A stretch of 64,000 bases of DNA from Streptomyces xanthochromogenes (GCF_014650455.1 NZ_BMUZ01000015.1:194257-258256), one strand, 5' to 3'; positions 43,871 to 53,770 are shown, numbered from the stretch's first letter. Numbers and translations are program-made. The notes: a model not told the origin generated them from the sequence alone.

Positions 43871-46800
43871 TCACGGAGTCGGTGATGGGGCTTCGGTCTC
43901 TTCGGTGCCGCTCGGCCGCCCGGGGACCGAGGGGGCCTCGCCGGCCTCCTCCCGCGCCGCGCCGTCGGGGTCCAGAAGGGCGCAGGCTACGCCGAGGAGG
44001 CGGTCCACGTCGACGGGCTTGGGCACGTAGTCGTTGGCGCCCTGCGCGATCGACTTCTCCCGGTCGCCCGGCATCGCCTTCGCGGTGAGCGCGATGATCG
44101 GCAGCTCGGCCCAGCGCGGGCTGCTCCGGATCGCCTCGATCGTCTCGTAGCCGTCCATCTCCGGCATCATGATGTCCATCAGGACCAGCTCGATCCCGGG
44201 GTCGCGTTCCAGGGTCTCGATGCCCTCGCGCCCGTTCTCCGCGTACAGGACCGGCATGCCGACCCGGCCGAGCACATGGGTGAGGGCGAAGACGTTGCGG
44301 ATGTCGTCGTCGACGATCAACACGCGCCGCCCGGGCAGGACTTGACCGGCCCGGCCGCTCTTCCACTCCTCCAGCCTGCTGGAGGTGGGCCACTCGTCCT
44401 CCTGCTCGGGCAGCAGCACGTCCTCGCCCAAGGACCGCTCGGAGCCGTCGAAGGCGAGCGCGGGGCCGGGCTGTTCCAGCTCGCCGAGCACGTGCCCGGG
44501 GTAGCGGACGGGGACGTACAGGGTGAAGGTCGAGCCCTGGCCCGGCTCGCTCTCGGCGACGATGCGGCCGCCGAGCAGCCCCGCGATCTCCCGGCTGATG
44601 GACAGGCCGAGGCCGGTGCCGCCGTACTTGCGGTTGGTGGTGCCGTCGGCCTGCTGGAACGCCTCGAAGATCACCGGCAGCTTCTCGTGCGCGATGCCGA
44701 TGCCGGTGTCCTTGACGACGAACGCGACCAGGTCCTCCCCGCCGGGCACGTCCTTGTGCCGGCTGACGCGCAGCTCCACCCGGCCCGACGAGGTGAATTT
44801 GACCGCGTTGGAAAGGAGGTTGCGCAGGATCTGCTGGAGCCTCTGCTCGTCGCAGTACATCTCGCGCGGCACGTCCTCGCCCACGGCCAGCTCGAAGGCG
44901 AGGCCGCGGTCGAGGGTGATGGGGCGGAAGGTGGCGTGGACGTAGTCGAGGACCTTGATGAGCGGGAGCTTCTTGGGGCGTACGTCCATGCGGCCCGCCT
45001 CGATCTTCGACAGGTCCAGGATGTCGTTGATCAGCTGGAGCAGATCGGACCCGGAGCGGTGGATCGTGGTGGCGAACTGCACCTCCTGCTGGGAGAGATG
45101 GGCGTCCGGGTTGTCCGCGAGCAGCCGGGCGAGGATGAGCAGCGAGTTGAGCGGGGTGCGCAGCTCGTGCGACATGTTCGCCAGGAACTCCGACTTGTAC
45201 TGGGAGCTGGTGGCGAGCAGCGCCGCCTTCTCCTCCAGGGCCGCGTTGGAGCGCTGCAACTCGGCCTGCTGGCGCTGGAGTTCGTCGGAGCGCTCCTGGA
45301 GCTGGACGGCGAGCCGCTGGGACTCGCTGAGCAGCGACTCGGTACGGGAGTTGGCGATGATCGTGTTGATTGCGACGCCGATGGTGTTCACGAACTGGTC
45401 GAAGAAGGCCAGGTGGACGTCGGAGAAGCGGGAGAAGGAGGCCAGCTCGATCACGCCGAGCAGCTTGTCCTCGAAGAGGATCGGGATGATGACGACACTG
45501 GCGGGCGAGGCCTCGCCCAGACCGGAGTTGATCTTGATGTAGTCCGGTGGCGCCTCCTCCAGCAGAATCCGCTTCTTCTCCAGGGCGGCCTGCCGCACCA
45601 GGCCGTGCCCCGGCATCCCGGTGGTGTCCACGGTCGCGCCCTGCGCCGCGCCGTACCCGGCGATGAAGGCGAGCCCCTTGGTGGTGCTGGTGGTGCGCGA
45701 CGGGGTGCCGTCGTCGTCCGGGTCGGCCAGGAAGAACGCGCCGTACTGGGCGTTCACCAGCGGCGTCAGCTCGCGCAGGATCAGGTCGGCGACCTCCATC
45801 AGGTCCCGGTGGCCCTGCATCAGGCCGGCCAGGCGGGCCAGGTTGGACTCCAGCCAGTCCTTGGCCCGGGTCGTCTCGCGCAGGTTGGACACCATCAGGT
45901 TGATGTTGTCCTTCAGCTCGGAGACCTCGCCCCGGGTCTCCACCGTGATCGAGCGCGACATGTCGCCCTGGGCCACCGCGGAGGCGACCTCGGCGATCGC
46001 GCGGACCTGCGTGGTGAGGTTCAGGGCGAGCTCGTTGACGTTGGTCGTCAGGCGCTTCCACGTCCCGTACACGCCCTCCACCCGCGCCTGGCCGCCGAGC
46101 TGCCCCTCCGAACCCACCTCGCGGGCCACCCGGGTGACCTCGGAGGAGAACGACGACAACGTGTCCACCATGGTGTTGATGGTGGTCTTCAGCTCCAGGA
46201 TCTCGCCGCGCGCGTCCACGTCGATCTTCTTCGACAGATCGCCCTGGGCCACCGCCGTGGCGACCTGGGCGATGTTGCGGACCTGTGAAGTCAGGTTGTC
46301 CGCCATGTAGTTGACGTTGTCGGTCAGGTCCTTCCACACGCCCGAGACCCCGAGCACCTGCGCCCGTCCGCCGAGCCGGCCGTCCGTGCCGACCTCGCGG
46401 GCCACCCGGGTCACCTCGTCGGCGAAGGCGCGCAGCTGCTCCACCATCGTGTTGACGGTGTCCTTCAGCTCCAGGATCTCGCCCCGGGCATCCACCGTGA
46501 TCTTCTTCGACAGGTCGCCATTGGCGACGGCGGTGGTGACCTGGGCGATGTTGCGCACCTGTGAAGTCAGGTTGGACGCCATGAAGTTGACGTTGTCCGT
46601 GAGGTCCTTCCAGACCCCCGAGACGCCCCGCACCTGGGCCTGGCCGCCGAGGTTCCCCTCGGTGCCGACCTCGCGGGCGACCCGGGTGACCTCGTCGGCG
46701 AAGGCGGAGAGCTGGTCGACCATGGTGTTGATGGTGGACTTCAGCTCCAGGATCTCGCCCTTCGCCTCCACCGTGATCTTCTTGCCGAGGTCGCCCTGGG

Positions 46801-48010
46801 CCACGGCGGTCGACACCAGGGCGATGTTGCGGACCTGTGAAGTCAGGTTGTCCGCCATGAAGTTGACGTTCTCGGTGAGGTCCTTCCAGACGCCCGACAC
46901 CCCGCGCACCTGGGCCCGCCCGCCGAGATTGCCCTCGGTGCCGACCTCGCGGGCGACCCGGGTGACCTCGTCGGCGAAGGCGGAGAGCTGGTCGACCATG
47001 GTGTTGATGGTGGACTTCAGCTCCAGGATCTCGCCCTGGGCGTCGACGGTGATCTTCTGCGAGAGGTCGCCGTTGGCGACGGCGGTGGTGACCTGGGCGA
47101 TGTTGCGAACCTGCGAAGTCAGGTTGGACGCCATGAAGTTGACGTTGTCCGTGAGGCCCTTCCAGACCCCGGACGCCCCCCGCACCTGGGCCCGCCCGCC
47201 GAGGCGCCCCTCGGTGCCGACCTCGCGGGCCACCCGGGTGACCTCGTCGGCGAAGGCGGACAGCTGGTCCACCATCGTGTTGACGGTCAGCTTCAGTTCG
47301 AGCAGCTCACCGGTGGCCTCGACCGTGACCGTACGCGTCAGATCGCCCCGGGCCACCGCCGTGGTCACCGCCGCGATGTCACGGACCTGCGCGGTCAGCC
47401 GCGCTGCCATGGTGTTCACGGCCTCCGTCACCGCGCGCCAACTCCCGCTCAGGCCCTGGGCTTTGGCCCGGCCGCCGAGGCGCCCCTCGGTGCCGACCTC
47501 ACGGGCGACCCGGGTCACCTCGCCGGTGAACAGCGACAGCTGGTCGACCATCGTGTTGACGGCCCGCCCGAGCCGACGCAGATCGCCGCGCAGCGGCCGG
47601 CTGCCGTCGTGCAGATCGACCCGCTGGGTCAGATCGCCGCCCGCCACCGCGTCCAGGACCCGCGTCGCGTTCGCCGCCGGCACCACCAGCGCGTCGAGCA
47701 GGGAGTTCGCATGCCCGATCCCGGCGGTCCAGGCGCCCGCCCCGGGGCTGGCCGCGAGCCGTTCGTCGAGGCGCCCGTGCCGGACCACCTCGCGGCGCAC
47801 CCGCATCAGCTCGTCCGTGACGTGCTGGTTGCGCGCGGCCACCTGGTTGAACAGGGCCGCCAGCTCGGCCGGCAGCCCCTCGTGGACCTCCTGGAGCCGC
47901 ACCCGGAAGTCGCCGTCCCGCAGCGCCGTCAGGGCGGCGAGCAGCGGGCGCAGCTCCGAGGCGCGGACCCAGCCGTTCTCGTCGGGCGACATAGCACTGT
48001 CTCTGTTCAT
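43871..48010 (-). CDS. Giant HAMP-array hybrid histidine kinase
   Basis: A protein of about 1379 residues with no obvious membrane helix. Residues ~90-740 are a poly-HAMP array in which the segment EVTRVAREVG recurs six times at about 92-residue spacing. A GAF-like domain (VNAQYGAFFLAD) follows, then a coiled coil. The kinase core has the phospho-His in FLANMSHELRTPLNSL and ATPase boxes DTGIGI and GTGLGLSI. A receiver domain with Asp in LVLMDIMMPEMDG completes it. This layout is typical of cytosolic Nik1-like osmo/stress hybrid kinases, which are widespread in Streptomyces. Starts at 48010 (MNRDSAMSP) and 47992 both have weak ribosome sites. Confidence 0.93.
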   Translation of the reverse strand: MNRDSAMSPDENGWVRASELRPLLAALTALRDGDFRVRLQEVHEGLPAELAALFNQVAARNQHVTDELMRVRREVVRHGRLDERLAASPGAGAWTAGIGHANSLLDALVVPAANATRVLDAVAGGDLTQRVDLHDGSRPLRGDLRRLGRAVNTMVDQLSLFTGEVTRVAREVGTEGRLGGRAKAQGLSGSWRAVTEAVNTMAARLTAQVRDIAAVTTAVARGDLTRTVTVEATGELLELKLTVNTMVDQLSAFADEVTRVAREVGTEGRLGGRAQVRGASGVWKGLTDNVNFMASNLTSQVRNIAQVTTAVANGDLSQKITVDAQGEILELKSTINTMVDQLSAFADEVTRVAREVGTEGNLGGRAQVRGVSGVWKDLTENVNFMADNLTSQVRNIALVSTAVAQGDLGKKITVEAKGEILELKSTINTMVDQLSAFADEVTRVAREVGTEGNLGGQAQVRGVSGVWKDLTDNVNFMASNLTSQVRNIAQVTTAVANGDLSKKITVDARGEILELKDTVNTMVEQLRAFADEVTRVAREVGTDGRLGGRAQVLGVSGVWKDLTDNVNYMADNLTSQVRNIAQVATAVAQGDLSKKIDVDARGEILELKTTINTMVDTLSSFSSEVTRVAREVGSEGQLGGQARVEGVYGTWKRLTTNVNELALNLTTQVRAIAEVASAVAQGDMSRSITVETRGEVSELKDNINLMVSNLRETTRAKDWLESNLARLAGLMQGHRDLMEVADLILRELTPLVNAQYGAFFLADPDDDGTPSRTTSTTKGLAFIAGYGAAQGATVDTTGMPGHGLVRQAALEKKRILLEEAPPDYIKINSGLGEASPASVVIIPILFEDKLLGVIELASFSRFSDVHLAFFDQFVNTIGVAINTIIANSRTESLLSESQRLAVQLQERSDELQRQQAELQRSNAALEEKAALLATSSQYKSEFLANMSHELRTPLNSLLILARLLADNPDAHLSQQEVQFATTIHRSGSDLLQLINDILDLSKIEAGRMDVRPKKLPLIKVLDYVHATFRPITLDRGLAFELAVGEDVPREMYCDEQRLQQILRNLLSNAVKFTSSGRVELRVSRHKDVPGGEDLVAFVVKDTGIGIAHEKLPVIFEAFQQADGTTNRKYGGTGLGLSISREIAGLLGGRIVAESEPGQGSTFTLYVPVRYPGHVLGELEQPGPALAFDGSERSLGEDVLLPEQEDEWPTSSRLEEWKSGRAGQVLPGRRVLIVDDDIRNVFALTHVLGRVGMPVLYAENGREGIETLERDPGIELVLMDIMMPEMDGYETIEAIRSSPRWAELPIIALTAKAMPGDREKSIAQGANDYVPKPVDVDRLLGVACALLDPDGAAREEAGEAPSVPGRPSGTEETEAPSPTP

Positions 48011-48111
48011 GCGGGCCCACTTCGATGACTCGGTGCTTACGCGCCCGCTCAGTCTGTCACTCTGTCGAAGCCGTGAGCGGCGCATTGCGAGAACCCGTCA
48101 GGAGCCGCACC

Positions 48112-50238
48112 GTGGGACCCTTGCCAGCCCAGCGGGGCAGCGTGAACCGCCCCCAACTCCCGCTCCCCGCAGCCCTGTCCGGCGAGGCCGCGGCAGGGGA
48201 GGCCCCGGCGCGCACCGGCGCCCCGCCGAGCGCCCGGGCCGCCTTCGCGGCCTGCCCCACCACCCTCGCGGCCTGTCCCACCGCCCGCACCAGCCTGCCC
48301 GGCAACCCGCTGGCCCCCGGCGCCGCCCGGCGCTTCATACGTGCCGCGCTCGCCGACTGGGCCGGACTCGGCCCCGCCGACTCGGGTCAAGTGGCCGTCT
48401 TCCGCGAGGAGTTCGCGTACGAGGCGGCCGTTCTGGTCAACGAGCTCATCACCAACGCGGTCGTCCACGCCGGCACCACCGTCGACCTCCTGTGCCGCCT
48501 TGAGTGCGGTGGCACGACGGACCGCGCGGCCCTCGTCATCGAGGTCTCCGACCACCATCCCGCGCGCACGGTACGCGGCGCACCGCAGCGGGGCCGCGAG
48601 GGTCTCACCGCGTACGAGTACGGGCGCGGCCTGCGCGTCGTCGCGGCCCTCGCCGAATGCTGGGGGATCACCTATCGCAGCGGCCTCAAAACCGTCTGGG
48701 CCCGGCTCCCCGTGGACGCGGGCGAGCGGCCCGAACCGCGCGGTGCGCACCCCGTACCGCGCGGGGCACAGCACGACCAGGACGGAACATGCCCCGAGCA
48801 GAACGGGGCGCACCCCGAACCGGACGGAACGCGCCCCGAGCGGAACGGGGCGCAGCGCGACGAACGGCTCCAACGCGGCCTGCGCACCGTCGAGATCCTC
48901 GCCCCGACCCCGCAGCGCACCCCGCGCGAGCCCGACCGGGACTGGATCAACCGGGGTGCGCTGTCCTTCCTCGCGGAGGCCTCCGACCTGCTGGCCGGCC
49001 AGTTCGACGAAGACCTGATCGCGGCCCTGGCCGGGCAGCTCCTGGTGCCCCGGCTCGCCGACTGGTGCGCGATCTGGCTCGACGAGGGCGCGGGCGGTCC
49101 GCTCGCCGCGCCCCGCCTGGCCCGGGTCTGGCACGCGAGGGAGGCCGCCATCGCGCCCCTGCGGGCCGCCGTCGAGAAGGAACCTCCCCGGCTGCCCGCC
49201 GCCGCGCGCGGCGGCCCGGTGCCGATGCCCTGGCCACGGGCGGCCGAGCTCGGCGCGGACGGGGTGGCGCTCGCGTACCGGCTCGTCGCGGGCGGCCGCG
49301 AGGTGGGTGCCCTGCTGCTCGGCCGCGCCGGTCTGACCCACATCCCCGACGAGGTCACCGGCCTGATCGAGGACTTCCTGCGCCGGGTCGCCCTCGCGAT
49401 CGGCGCGGCCCGCCAGTACACCCGGCAGGCCACCATCAGCCGCATCCTGCAGCGCGGGCTCCTGCCCAGCCGGGTCGCCGTGATCCCCGGAGTCGACAGC
49501 GCCTTCGTCTACCAGCCCAGCGACGAGGCGCTGGCGGGCGGCGACTTCTACGACGTCTTCCCCGGCGCCGACGGACGCTGGTGCTTCGCGCTCGGCGACG
49601 TCCAGGGCAGCGGCCCCGAGGCCGCCGTGATCACCGGCCTGGCCCGGCCCTGGCTGCGGCTGCTCGCCCGCGAGGGGCATCCGGTGCACGAGGTGCTCGA
49701 CCGGCTCAACCAACTGCTCGTGGACGACGCCACCGAGGCGGCCGAGGCGGCGGTCCACCTCGCGACGGCCGAACCCCCCATCGAGCCGACCGACCCGCTC
49801 GACCCGCTCGACGGTCAGCAGGCCCGCTTCCTGTCCCTGCTCTACGGGGAGCTGGTGCCGGACGCCGAAGGCGGCTCGGTGCGCTGCACCCTCGCCAGCG
49901 CCGGCCACCCGCTGCCGCTGCTGCTGCGGCCCGACGGATCGGTGTGCACGGCCGCCGCCCCGCAGATCCTGCTCGGCGTCGTCGAGGGCGCGCGCTACGA
50001 GAGCGAGAGCCTACGCCTGACTCCCGGCGACACCCTGCTGTGCGTGACGGACGGGGTGACCGAGCGCCGCTCGGGACCGCGCATGTTCGACGACGCCGAC
50101 GGGCTCGCCACGGTCCTGGCCGGGTGCACCGGTCTCACCGCGTCCGCGGTGGCCGCCCGCATCAAGCAGGCGGTGTACGACTTCGCCGACACCCCGCCGG
50201 CGGACGATCTGGCGCTGTTGGTGCTGCGGGTCGACTGA
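48112..50238 (+). CDS. SpoIIE-type PP2C phosphatase with anti-sigma-like ATPase domain
   Basis: A protein of about 708 residues: an RsbW-like HATPase domain (LVNELITNAVVHAGT, GRGLRVVAALAE), a low-complexity Glu/Pro/Asn/Gly linker (about residues 205-245), a GAF-like region, and a SpoIIE phosphatase domain (GGDFYDVF, LGDVQGSGPEAA, ASAGHPLPLLL, CVTDGVTERR). Such proteins regulate partner-switching of sigma factors by (de)phosphorylating anti-sigma antagonists. The start GTG 48112 was chosen for AGGAG 7 bp upstream. GTG 48073 and 48142 are alternatives. It is divergent from the giant kinase, suggesting a joint stress circuit. Confidence 0.9.
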   Translation: MGPLPAQRGSVNRPQLPLPAALSGEAAAGEAPARTGAPPSARAAFAACPTTLAACPTARTSLPGNPLAPGAARRFIRAALADWAGLGPADSGQVAVFREEFAYEAAVLVNELITNAVVHAGTTVDLLCRLECGGTTDRAALVIEVSDHHPARTVRGAPQRGREGLTAYEYGRGLRVVAALAECWGITYRSGLKTVWARLPVDAGERPEPRGAHPVPRGAQHDQDGTCPEQNGAHPEPDGTRPERNGAQRDERLQRGLRTVEILAPTPQRTPREPDRDWINRGALSFLAEASDLLAGQFDEDLIAALAGQLLVPRLADWCAIWLDEGAGGPLAAPRLARVWHAREAAIAPLRAAVEKEPPRLPAAARGGPVPMPWPRAAELGADGVALAYRLVAGGREVGALLLGRAGLTHIPDEVTGLIEDFLRRVALAIGAARQYTRQATISRILQRGLLPSRVAVIPGVDSAFVYQPSDEALAGGDFYDVFPGADGRWCFALGDVQGSGPEAAVITGLARPWLRLLAREGHPVHEVLDRLNQLLVDDATEAAEAAVHLATAEPPIEPTDPLDPLDGQQARFLSLLYGELVPDAEGGSVRCTLASAGHPLPLLLRPDGSVCTAAAPQILLGVVEGARYESESLRLTPGDTLLCVTDGVTERRSGPRMFDDADGLATVLAGCTGLTASAVAARIKQAVYDFADTPPADDLALLVLRVD

Positions 50239-50323
50239 GCGGGTCGGTCGGCGCGGGGGCCGGTTCGGAGGGCCCGATTCGGCGGGCGGCACCGGACGCC
50301 CGCGCGTGCCGGACAATGGGGGC

Positions 50324-51556
50324 ATGCCTTCCGTACTGCCCGATGGTGAGCCCATGCCCGAGGACGGGTCGCTGCCCCGCCACGCCCTGGAGGGCGCGGG
50401 GGACCGGCCGCTCGGGTTCTACCTGCACGTTCCGTACTGTGCGACGCGCTGCGGCTACTGCGACTTCAACACCTACACGGCGAGCGAGCTGGTGGGCAAG
50501 GGCGGCGTCCTGGCCTCCCGCGACAACTACGCCGACATGGTCGTCGAGGAGATCCGCCTCGCCCGCAAGGTGCTCGACGGCGACCCCCGCCCGGTGCGGA
50601 CGGTCTTCGTCGGCGGCGGCACCCCGACCCTGCTCGCGGCGGCCGACCTGGTGCGCATGCTGGCGGCGGTCCGGGACGAGTTCGGCCTGGCCGAGGACGC
50701 GGAGGTCACCACCGAGGCGAACCCGGAGTCGGTGAACCCCGCGTACCTGGCGGAGCTGCGGGCCGGCGGGTTCAACCGGGTCTCCTTCGGGATGCAGAGC
50801 GCCCGGCAGCACGTCCTGAAGGTCCTCGACCGCACGCACACCCCCGGCCGCCCGGAGGCGTGCGTCGCCGAGGCCCGTGCGGCGGGCTTCGACCACGTCA
50901 ACCTGGACCTGATCTACGGCACGCCGGGGGAGAGCGACGAGGACTGGCGGGCCTCGCTCACCGCGGCGGTCGGCGCGGGCCCCGACCACATCAGCGCGTA
51001 CGCCCTGATCGTGGAGGAGGGCACCCAGCTCGCCCGCCGCATCCGGCGCGGCGAGGTCCCCATGACGGACGACGACGAGCACGCGGACCGGTACCTGATC
51101 GCGGACGAGGTGCTCGGTGCGGCCGGGTACTCCTGGTACGAGGTCTCCAACTGGGCCACCACTCAGGCGGGCCGCTGTCTGCACAACGAGCTGTACTGGC
51201 GCGGGGCGGACTGGTGGGGGGCCGGTCCGGGTGCCCACAGCCATGTGGGCGGGGTGCGGTGGTGGAACGTGAAGCACCCCGGGGCGTATGCGGCGGCCCT
51301 GGCGTCCGGCCGCTCTCCCGGCGCGGGCCGGGAACTCCTGTCCCCGGAGGACCGCCGCGTGGAGCGCATCCTGCTCGAACTCCGCCTCCGCGAGGGCTGC
51401 CCCCTGACCCTGCTCAACCCCGCGGGTCTCGCGGCGGCGCGGGCTGCGGTGGAGGGGGGCCTGCTGGAGTCGGCCGCCTTCGCGGCGGGGCGGGCGGTGT
51501 TGACCCTGCGGGGTCGGCTGCTGGCCGATGCGGTGGTCCGGGACCTGGTGGACTGA
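50324..51556 (+). CDS. hemW: HemW-like radical SAM protein (oxygen-independent coproporphyrinogen oxidase family)
   Basis: A 410-residue radical SAM enzyme with the 4Fe-4S/SAM motif CATRCGYCDF (about residue 44), GGGTPTLL and the HemN/HemW region FNRVSFGMQS. HemW members bind heme and act as heme chaperones rather than true coproporphyrinogen oxidases. The sequence alone favours HemW because it sits in the hrcA-dnaJ neighbourhood. The ATG at 50324 has GGGGG just upstream. GTG 50306 is a less likely start. Confidence 0.92.
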   Translation: MPSVLPDGEPMPEDGSLPRHALEGAGDRPLGFYLHVPYCATRCGYCDFNTYTASELVGKGGVLASRDNYADMVVEEIRLARKVLDGDPRPVRTVFVGGGTPTLLAAADLVRMLAAVRDEFGLAEDAEVTTEANPESVNPAYLAELRAGGFNRVSFGMQSARQHVLKVLDRTHTPGRPEACVAEARAAGFDHVNLDLIYGTPGESDEDWRASLTAAVGAGPDHISAYALIVEEGTQLARRIRRGEVPMTDDDEHADRYLIADEVLGAAGYSWYEVSNWATTQAGRCLHNELYWRGADWWGAGPGAHSHVGGVRWWNVKHPGAYAAALASGRSPGAGRELLSPEDRRVERILLELRLREGCPLTLLNPAGLAAARAAVEGGLLESAAFAAGRAVLTLRGRLLADAVVRDLVD

Positions 51557-51984
51557 AGGCCGCGCCCGTCCCGGCCGGCCGGGACGCACCCTGCCCCGGC
51601 CTGCCCCGGGCCGGGTCGAGGCCGCTGCGTGCCTGTGCCCCGGGCCGGGGCGGGCGATTGCGCAGTTCCCCGCGCCCCTGAGACCCGTTTTCGTCTGTGG
51701 GCCGTGGTCGCTTTTCGCGCGGTTCCTCGCGCCCCTGAAGGCTCGGTGCTGGCCGGCATGGGCATCTTCAGCCTGTCCGGCGTTTGAGGACGAGCGCCGT
51801 TCAGGCGCGAACGGGGGTGCAGGGGGCGGAGCCCCCGCAGGGTCTGGGGCGCAGCCCCAGGGACCCGGGACCAGCCAACCCCGGGTCACGGGCGGGCGGG
51901 TGGGCGAACCCCCCCGGGGTCTGGGGCGGAGCCCCAGGAGGCGGAGCCCCAGGAGGTGGGGCGGCCACCCCGGTGGGCCAGGGG
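51557..51984. repeat. Composite intergenic repeat region 2 (between convergent genes)
   Basis: A 428-bp gap without a convincing gene. GCGCAGTTCCCCGCGCCCCT lies at 51660-51679, with a degenerate copy at 51717-51736. The TTTGAGGACGAGCGCC element is at 51783-51815, followed by GGGGTCTGGGGCGCAGCCCC-type hairpins to about 51960. Order and orientation match region 1. It separates hemW from the convergent DUF3097-like gene. Confidence 0.8.
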
Positions 51985-52806
51985 CTACGGGGCCGTGACG
52001 AAGTCGATCAGGTGCTCCACCGAGCCCAGCAGCGACGGATCCAGGTCCTTGTACGACCGCACCCCCGAAAGGATCCGCTGCCACGCCGCCCCCGTGTTCT
52101 CGGGCCACCCCAACGCCCGGCACACCCCCGTCTTCCAGTCCTGCCCCCGCGGCACCACCGGCCACGCCGGAATCCCCACGGACGCCGGCTTCACCGCCTC
52201 CCACACGTCGATGTAGGGGTGCCCGACGACCAGCACGTCCGGATGCGTCACGGACGCCGCGATGCGGGACTCCTTCGAGCCCGGCACCAGGTGGTCCACC
52301 AGCACCCCGAGGCGCGCGTCGGGTCCGGGGGCGAACTCGGCGACGATCGCCGGAAGGTCGTCGATGCCCTCCAGGTACTCCACCACCACGCCCTCGATGC
52401 GCAGGTCGTCCCCCCACACCCGCTCCACGAGCTCCGCGTCGTGCCGGCCCTCGACGTAGATCCGGCCCGCCCGCGCCACCCGGGCCCTGGCCCCCGGCAC
52501 GGCCACCGACCCGGAGGCGGTACGCGCGGGGCGCCGCGGGGCCGCCGACGCGGAGGGACGTACGAGGGTGACGGCCTTGCCCTCCAGAAGGAAGCCGCGG
52601 GGCACGAGCGGAAAGACGCGGTGCTTGCCGAAGCGGTCCTCAAGGGTGACCGTCGGCCCCTCGGCCGTCTTCTCGCAGCGGACCACCGCTCCGCAGAATC
52701 CCGTGGAGACCTCCTCGACGACGAGGTCGGTCTCGGCGGGCACCTCGGGAACAGGGGCCTGCTTCTTCTTCCAGGGGGGCGTGAGATCAGGGCTGTAGCT
52801 GCGCAT
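51985..52806 (-). CDS. DUF3097-like conserved actinobacterial protein
   Basis: A 273-residue soluble protein starting MRSYSPDLTPPWKKKQAPVP. The middle segment RIYVEGRHDAELVERVWGDD has the acidic pattern of a Toprim-like domain (EGxxD), followed by VLVDHLVPGSKESRIA. This matches the conserved actinobacterial DUF3097 family as I remember it. Its function is unknown. A nucleic-acid role is suggested only by the Toprim-like motif. The ATG at 52806 is the first in-frame ATG. It lies between hemW (convergent) and the MBL-fold gene (same strand). Confidence 0.85.
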   Translation of the reverse strand: MRSYSPDLTPPWKKKQAPVPEVPAETDLVVEEVSTGFCGAVVRCEKTAEGPTVTLEDRFGKHRVFPLVPRGFLLEGKAVTLVRPSASAAPRRPARTASGSVAVPGARARVARAGRIYVEGRHDAELVERVWGDDLRIEGVVVEYLEGIDDLPAIVAEFAPGPDARLGVLVDHLVPGSKESRIAASVTHPDVLVVGHPYIDVWEAVKPASVGIPAWPVVPRGQDWKTGVCRALGWPENTGAAWQRILSGVRSYKDLDPSLLGSVEHLIDFVTAP

Positions 52807-52868
52807 GGCCTCATTATTCCGGGGGGCCGGGACGAACGGGCGCCCCCGGGCACATCGGCATGGCGGGG

Positions 52869-53591
52869 CTACGACACCCCGAAGCGCGCGGCGAGTTGGT
52901 CCCGCTGGGCGCGGACGAACGCGGCGTCCACCACCGCCCCGTGCCCGGGCACGTACACCGCGTCCTCGCCGCCGAGCGAGAGCAGCCGGTCGAGCGCGGC
53001 CGGCCAGCGCGCGGGCACCGCGTCGGGGCCCGCCTGCGGCTCGCCCGACTCCTCGACGAGGTCCCCGCAGAAGACGATCTCCGGAGCGTCGCCGGCCGCC
53101 GGGACCAGGACCACGAGGTCGTGCCCGCTGTGCCCGGGGCCCACATTGGCGAGCAGCACCTGACGGCCGCCCAGGTCGAGCGTCCACTCCCCGCTCACCG
53201 CGTGGTGCGGCCGGACCAGCAGGTCGGCCGCCTCGGCGGCGTCCTCGGCGGGCACCCCCTGACTCACCGCGTCGGAGCGCAGCTCGTCGCCCGCCAGGGC
53301 CCGCTCGATGCCGACCGCCGCGTAGACCTCGGCCCCGGCGAAGGCCGCCGTGCCCAGGACGTGGTCGAAGTGCGGGTGGCTGAGCGCGATGTGGGTCACA
53401 CGGCGCCCGAACAGGGCCTCGGCCTGGGCCCGGATTCCGGCGCCCTCGCGGAGCGTCGAGCCGGTGTCGTACAGGAGCAGCGAGCTCTCGCCGGCGACCA
53501 GCGCGACCGTGGCGTCCCAGCCGGGCAGGCGCCTGCGCCCGATGCCGTCACCCAGCCGCTCCCAGCCGAAATCTTCCCAACTGACGTTCAT
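52869..53591 (-). CDS. Metallo-beta-lactamase-fold hydrolase
   Basis: A 240-residue MBL-fold protein with the dinuclear zinc motif LSHPHFDHVLG (HxHxDH, about residue 70) and downstream metal ligands in GPGHSGHDLVV and PGHGAVVD. The substrate is unknown and could be a small ester or thioester. It is near the hrcA gene but divergent from it. Genes of this kind are stable neighbours of hrcA in Streptomyces. Confidence 0.9.
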   Translation of the reverse strand: MNVSWEDFGWERLGDGIGRRRLPGWDATVALVAGESSLLLYDTGSTLREGAGIRAQAEALFGRRVTHIALSHPHFDHVLGTAAFAGAEVYAAVGIERALAGDELRSDAVSQGVPAEDAAEAADLLVRPHHAVSGEWTLDLGGRQVLLANVGPGHSGHDLVVLVPAAGDAPEIVFCGDLVEESGEPQAGPDAVPARWPAALDRLLSLGGEDAVYVPGHGAVVDAAFVRAQRDQLAARFGVS

Positions 53592-53718
53592 ACCGCGACG
53601 CTATCCACAATCGCCGGAGGGCGCCGCGGCACCATCGCCGGACGCCGCCGCACGGTAGCGTGGTCGGCCGCCCTTGCTAGGGGCGTACCGGTCGGCCGTA
53701 CACTGGCCGGGGGATTGC

Positions 53719-53743
53719 TGGCACTCGTACACAGTGAGTGCCA
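53719..53743 (+). promoter_or_regulatory. CIRCE operator upstream of hrcA-dnaJ
   Basis: TGGCACTC, a 9-base spacer, then GAGTGCCA. This matches the CIRCE consensus (TTAGCACTC-N9-GAGTGCTAA) with only outer-base differences. It lies 28 bp upstream of the hrcA ATG, so HrcA should repress its own operon until heat shock. Confidence 0.93.
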
Positions 53744-53770
53744 AACGGACGGCAACTGGAGGTGTGCGCG

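Noticed and set aside
46050..47560. Regular ~276-bp repeats as a possible CRISPR or satellite array
   Set aside because: The units encode HAMP domains in one unbroken reading frame, and period and content do not fit CRISPR.
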